This document shows, piece after piece, positions 60,460 to 64,000 of a DNA stretch of 64,000 nt. Each line of letters starts with the position of its first letter. Position 1 is the first letter of the stretch. The translations under genes and the position numbers were made by a program. The stretch covers positions 62,001 to 126,000 of the forward strand of contig NZ_NAST01000002.1 in the NCBI RefSeq assembly GCF_002142215.1, read 5' to 3'. Under the pieces are notes generated by a model. It saw only the letters and a list, made by a program, of their open reading frames with translations. It did no database searches and was not told where the DNA came from. The DNA comes from Gilliamella sp. N-G2 (lineage in GTDB: Bacteria > Pseudomonadota > Gammaproteobacteria > Enterobacterales > Orbaceae).

Positions 60460-61971
60460 ATGTATTCTAATATTAAACAAGCAGCATGGACAACCTATAA
60501 CTTAACTTTGTTTAAATTTAGATTAAGCTGTTTATTACTTCGTTACATTTTATTTTTCCACAAAGTTCTGCGAAATTTTTCAAAATTTTTTAATTTAACC
60601 TTTTTATCTCGGCAGATTTTTTCTGCGTTAACCGTAGTTATTTTACTTTTTATCTCTTTTTCTAATTACGCATTTATATCTAAAACTGCCAATATTATTC
60701 ATGGTTCAGCTCCCTATTTAACCTTCGATGGTGGACGTACACGTGTGACTAATTCCGATGGTATGCTTGGGATATCTCTTTCTGATGGTACGAACTTTAC
60801 ACCAATAACTAACAATTCAAGTTTAACCAATCCTATTGAGTTACCTGAAATTGGTCAGAGTTTTGCTGATATTAGTATGTTAATACCGACTAATGTTAAT
60901 TCAATTTCGTTAAGTACACTTATTGACTCACCATATAATTATTGGGGTGATGATGATGGTGATGGCCTGGGTATTAATGGTATAACTGCTATTGGTAGTT
61001 TAAGTTTATCCATTGTTGATAAAAATAATGAAGCTGTTGCACGTAATGAAGTGCTTACTGTTTGTAAGGCGCCGTATAGATTAATATTATCTAACACTAA
61101 CAGTACATTAAAAACACGTTATGGTGTCCCTAATGAACGTCGTTTTAGTGAAAGTAGTGCGATCTATTATGTTAATCCTAAGGCGACGCCAGTGATTTGT
61201 TTTGCTAAACCTGACATGCGTTTTAGTAGAGCTGGTTTTGCTGGTCCTTCTTCTATTTGGGACTCTAATAGTGGATTTCTTCCCCAGTCAATTATACCTT
61301 CATCTTACCATTTAAATTTTCCTACTACTGGCGCTAATAATTTGTATTTTGATTTGGTTATTGGTGGTAATAATGAAGCTTTATATTGGGCGCCAGTTTC
61401 TCATGGTGGTATTACTGCTACTATGACAAATTCAATAAATACAAGTGTTCGAGTCACTCTAACAGGTCCCGTTGCTAAACCATCACAGTGGAGTATGGAT
61501 AATCCAGGTAATATTGATAGTCCATCTTTGCCACAGGTATTTGAGTTAGTTGGTCGTGATAGTCCCGGAGGTGATGTCATCGTCAAGTATGGTTTTGTGT
61601 TAAAGCAGTGGTTCGTCAATCGTGGTCTTAATGAATTTGATTATTCTAGTTCTTCATCTTGGTGTACTAATATTGGATATAGGTTACCTAAGGTAAAAGA
61701 TTTAACTAACGCAACTTGTCGAGGGGCTGGTAATTGTCAGGGTGCTGTCGGTGCTACACCTTCTTCACCTAATAATTTTTACCAACGTTACATTAATGCG
61801 GGATTATTTACCGAGTGGGGCTCCATGAACAATTTCAATGGTTCTAACTTCCGCACTGGTGATTATTGGACAAGTGAGCGGAATGATAAATACCAGTTTA
61901 CCGTTACGTCAATAAATGGTATAGTAACTAACCTTAGATCTTCTAACTACGTAATTTGTACCTATCCATAA
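60460..61971 (+). CDS. Secreted Lcl_C-like protein (paralogue 4)
   Basis: 503 residues, tandem paralogue of 58179-59714. N terminus MYSNIKQAAWTTYNLTLFKF, hydrophobic segment IFSALTVVILLFISFSNYAF near residue 55-75, then the same order of blocks: SAPYLTFDGGRTRVTNSDG, WGDDDGDGLG, RYGVPNERRFSESSAIYYVNP, FPTTGANNLYFDL, YGFVLKQWFVNRG, GYRLPKVKDLTNA, LFTEWGSM, DYWTSERND, VICTYP. The most Lcl_C/DUF1566-like of the four at its C terminus. No poly-Asp tract. Probably exported; role unknown. Confidence 0.72.
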   Translation: MYSNIKQAAWTTYNLTLFKFRLSCLLLRYILFFHKVLRNFSKFFNLTFLSRQIFSALTVVILLFISFSNYAFISKTANIIHGSAPYLTFDGGRTRVTNSDGMLGISLSDGTNFTPITNNSSLTNPIELPEIGQSFADISMLIPTNVNSISLSTLIDSPYNYWGDDDGDGLGINGITAIGSLSLSIVDKNNEAVARNEVLTVCKAPYRLILSNTNSTLKTRYGVPNERRFSESSAIYYVNPKATPVICFAKPDMRFSRAGFAGPSSIWDSNSGFLPQSIIPSSYHLNFPTTGANNLYFDLVIGGNNEALYWAPVSHGGITATMTNSINTSVRVTLTGPVAKPSQWSMDNPGNIDSPSLPQVFELVGRDSPGGDVIVKYGFVLKQWFVNRGLNEFDYSSSSSWCTNIGYRLPKVKDLTNATCRGAGNCQGAVGATPSSPNNFYQRYINAGLFTEWGSMNNFNGSNFRTGDYWTSERNDKYQFTVTSINGIVTNLRSSNYVICTYP

Positions 61972-62553
61972 CGCTTATTTATTCGTTCTTAATCCTAGTT
62001 TAGGAGCTAGGTGTTATTGACATTATCATACTAGCGAAATGTGAATAAATTATCACTGGTTCAGACTGATTATTAAACTTTGTTTTTCTGTAGTTAATCG
62101 GTAATAACATTGTTATTCTAACCACTAATTTTTATCGCTTACTTTTTTAGATCCATTGGCTTTTCAAATCAATTATTTTTTAACGTTCTAACTCTATTTT
62201 TTTCAATTGATACTATTGTTATGTTATCAAATATTAACTGTTGCTCTGTTATCGAACGTCAAGAATTGCAAAAAATCTTAACAAGCGTCAATAAATCAAT
62301 TGCAATTAATTCGTACTTTGTTAGATGAGTAATTAAAAACTTGGTAAGTGTTGGTTGGAGGATAAAATGATATCGCATGGAGTTTTTTCGACATTTAATC
62401 TAAATATCGATAATATAATATACTAAGGCAAATCACTGACTAACAGCAGTGATTTTCAGTGCATATTTAAGGGGCTTTAGATTTTTAACTAAAAAAAGTT
62501 GAGAAAAGAAGGCTTTGCCCCTTCAACCACTTCAATCACTTGTATTCAATTGT
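61972..62553. other. Gap between paralogue 4 and the SDR gene
   Basis: AT-rich. Contains the small frame at 62367 and its hairpin, and near the SDR end two mutually exclusive hairpins: AAGGGGC (62469-62475) with GCCCCTT (62517-62523), or GAAGG / CCTTC (62508-62524), the latter followed by T-rich minus-strand DNA and a plausible SDR terminator. Confidence 0.45.
62367..62426 (+). CDS. Possible 19-residue peptide with strong ribosome binding site
   Basis: TTGGAGGAT six bases before ATG, encoding MISHGVFSTFNLNIDNIIY, then a hairpin three bases after the stop (AATCACTG / CAGTGATT, 62431-62454, followed by TTC). The ribosome binding site is better than that of most genes here. Not recognised; could be chance. 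Confidence 0.3.
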   Translation: MISHGVFSTFNLNIDNIIY

Positions 62554-63333
62554 TTATTTCTGATTTTCTGCTGGATTACCAGAATAAGGAAAGATACTAT
62601 CTTTTAAACTGAATGAAAAATCTTTCGTGCTTATCTCGCCAATTATTTTGTTGCTATCATAAAGGGCTAATAAAAATTCAGCCACTTGATCAGCAGAATG
62701 ATATTTGGCAAAACTTTTATCATAATCATATTTATCAACATTATTGGCTTTTTTGCCAAATTCCGTTTGTGTTGCCGCCGGAGCAAGTACTTTTGCTCTT
62801 AATTGAGCTTTAGCTTGTATTAGTTCGTGGGCAAGCCCTTCAGTGAAGGCATTAACATAAAATTTCGTGGCACAATAGGTAACAGCATTTGGTACAATGG
62901 TATAGCCACCTCGAGATGATATATTAATCAACTGAGTATTTGCTTGATCTTTATATTTACGTACATAAAGCGTTGATAGAATGGTTAAAGCTTCAATATT
63001 TAAATTCAGCATTGCTTCAATCTTTGTTAAATCTTGATCGTTTACACTACCATAATGACCAAAACCGGCATTATTAACCCAAGTTTCTATAAAATAACTT
63101 TCTAACTCATTAAATAAATTATAATTAGACTGTATATTGGTTAAATCACAAACTTTTATAATAACTTCAACTTTGGGATTTATTTCTGCTATTTGTTGTT
63201 TTAATGATTCTAAATTTTCTTTTCTTCGAGCAATTACTATCAGATTTTTGTTTCTTTTGGCAAATGCGATCGCCGTTGCATAACCTATTCCCGAGCTAGC
63301 ACCAGTGATAAGAGTATATCTTTTATTTTCCAT
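62554..63333 (-). CDS. Short-chain dehydrogenase/reductase
   Basis: 259-residue NAD(P)-dependent oxidoreductase. Cofactor motif TGASSGIGYATA at residue ~10, NNAGFG, catalytic Ser in LINISSRGG and YxxxK in TYCATKFYVNAF. Arg residues after the glycine motif (IARRKENL) suggest NADPH preference. Substrate unknown. Divergent from a LysR-type gene, which may regulate it. Confidence 0.87.
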   Translation of the reverse strand: MENKRYTLITGASSGIGYATAIAFAKRNKNLIVIARRKENLESLKQQIAEINPKVEVIIKVCDLTNIQSNYNLFNELESYFIETWVNNAGFGHYGSVNDQDLTKIEAMLNLNIEALTILSTLYVRKYKDQANTQLINISSRGGYTIVPNAVTYCATKFYVNAFTEGLAHELIQAKAQLRAKVLAPAATQTEFGKKANNVDKYDYDKSFAKYHSADQVAEFLLALYDSNKIIGEISTKDFSFSLKDSIFPYSGNPAENQK

Positions 63334-63564
63334 TTTTTATCCTTTTGTTACTTAGATTGATACCTATATTTTAATGAGTTGTCATCACAAGATAATTAGC
63401 TGACATAAAAATAGTTATGCAAATTTAATCAGCAAAACTTTGTTTAATGATGATTATATGCTCACTAAATTTCCGTATTTAATTGATGAACTGTATTATA
63501 TTCATTGATAAAATGACAATAAATAATATCAAAATTGATTTATTAACAACTGAGGATTACTAAT

Positions 63565-64000
63565 ATGGATTTAGTTAAATGTATGGAAGCATTTGTTATA
63601 ACCGTGAAAACAGGCTCTTTTGCTGCAACGTCTATTTCATTAAATACTTCCCCACAAATGATTGCTAAATATATTCTTTTTTTAGAAAATTATTTAGGTC
63701 TAAAATTGCTTAATCGAACGACAAGATCACAAAATTTAACAGAGTTTGGTAAACAGTATTATGAACGATGTTTGTTTATTCTAAATGAAATTAAAAGTAC
63801 AAAAACATTAGCACAACAATTTAGCCAAGAGCCTAAAGGAAGGTTAAGGATTAGTGCCCCGATTAGTTATGGTCAATTTAATTTGATTCCTGTGATAAGT
63901 CGCTTTATGAAATGTTATCCGAAAGTGAATATTGATATTCAATTAAGTGATCGTTATGTCGACTTAGTTAAAGATGATTTTGATGTGGTGTTTCGAATTG
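63565..64000 (+). CDS. LysR-family transcriptional regulator, 5' part
   Basis: 145 codons of a frame open to the window edge, starting MDLVKCMEAFVITVKTGSF. Winged helix-turn-helix (AATSISLNTSPQMIAKYILFLENYLGLKLLNRTTR) followed by the start of the periplasmic-binding-like effector domain (RLRISAPISYGQFNLIPVISRFMKCYPKVNIDI). GAGGA precedes the ATG. Divergent from the SDR gene with a 231-base shared promoter region, the usual layout of a LysR regulator and its target. Confidence 0.92.
   Translation, partial: MDLVKCMEAFVITVKTGSFAATSISLNTSPQMIAKYILFLENYLGLKLLNRTTRSQNLTEFGKQYYERCLFILNEIKSTKTLAQQFSQEPKGRLRISAPISYGQFNLIPVISRFMKCYPKVNIDIQLSDRYVDLVKDDFDVVFRI

Overview
The window is chromosomal DNA of an AT-rich gammaproteobacterium. 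Many proteins are close to E. coli orthologues (PflB/PflA, SerS, CsrA, AlaS, RecA, RspA, EttA, GlyA, Uup, Mrp, MetG, YhcC). Several enterobacterial gene orders are kept: recA-recX-alaS-csrA-tRNA-Ser-tRNA-Arg array, lptCAB-rpoN, leuABCD, waaG-waaP, mrp<>metG. The base composition together with these sequences points to the Orbaceae (Gilliamella-like insect-gut bacteria). That assignment is inference; there is no rRNA gene here to confirm it. I see no IS element, prophage or CRISPR array.

Layout. 1-2.0 kb: end of pflB, then pflA (anaerobic pyruvate cleavage). 2.1-9.7 kb, minus strand: RarD-type transporter, serS, four tRNA genes, csrA, alaS, recX, recA with a perfect LexA box. 10.1-13.6 kb: pqiABC, an envelope lipid-transport system. 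13.65-16 kb, minus: a PabB-PabC fusion and pabA (4-aminobenzoate for folate). 16-21.2 kb: a sugar-acid module under a consensus CRP site (RspA-type mannonate dehydratase, MHS-family transporter, fructuronate reductase-like dehydrogenase, RspR-type GntR regulator). 21.3-26.8 kb: acyP, a secreted CHAP amidase-like protein, lptC-lptA-lptB-rpoN, and a YafE-type methyltransferase. 26.8-31.8 kb, minus: leuDCBA with leader peptide and attenuator.

31.7-36 kb is the most unusual stretch. It is a tandem duplication of about 2.07 kb containing a gene for a secreted acidic protein with a (GAT)n poly-aspartate tract. Each unit ends in a copy of the leu leader-peptide region, so one intact leuL and two decayed ones punctuate the array. 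Two more distant members of the same protein family sit as a second tandem pair at 58.2-62.0 kb. The four proteins share a secreted N-terminal half and a C-terminal region resembling the Lcl_C/DUF1566 fold. They are the best candidates for an undescribed surface or secreted system.

36.5-57.5 kb is mostly housekeeping: nfsB, a duplicated-domain YcxB-like membrane protein, ettA, an OLD-family nuclease (YbjD), waaP-waaG (LPS core), yhcC, a probably frameshifted small secreted protein gene, glyA, a large EF-hand membrane protein of unknown function, uup, sotB, a DUF486 protein, a class A acid phosphatase, mrp and metG. The window closes with an SDR oxidoreductase divergent from a LysR-type regulator cut off by the window edge.
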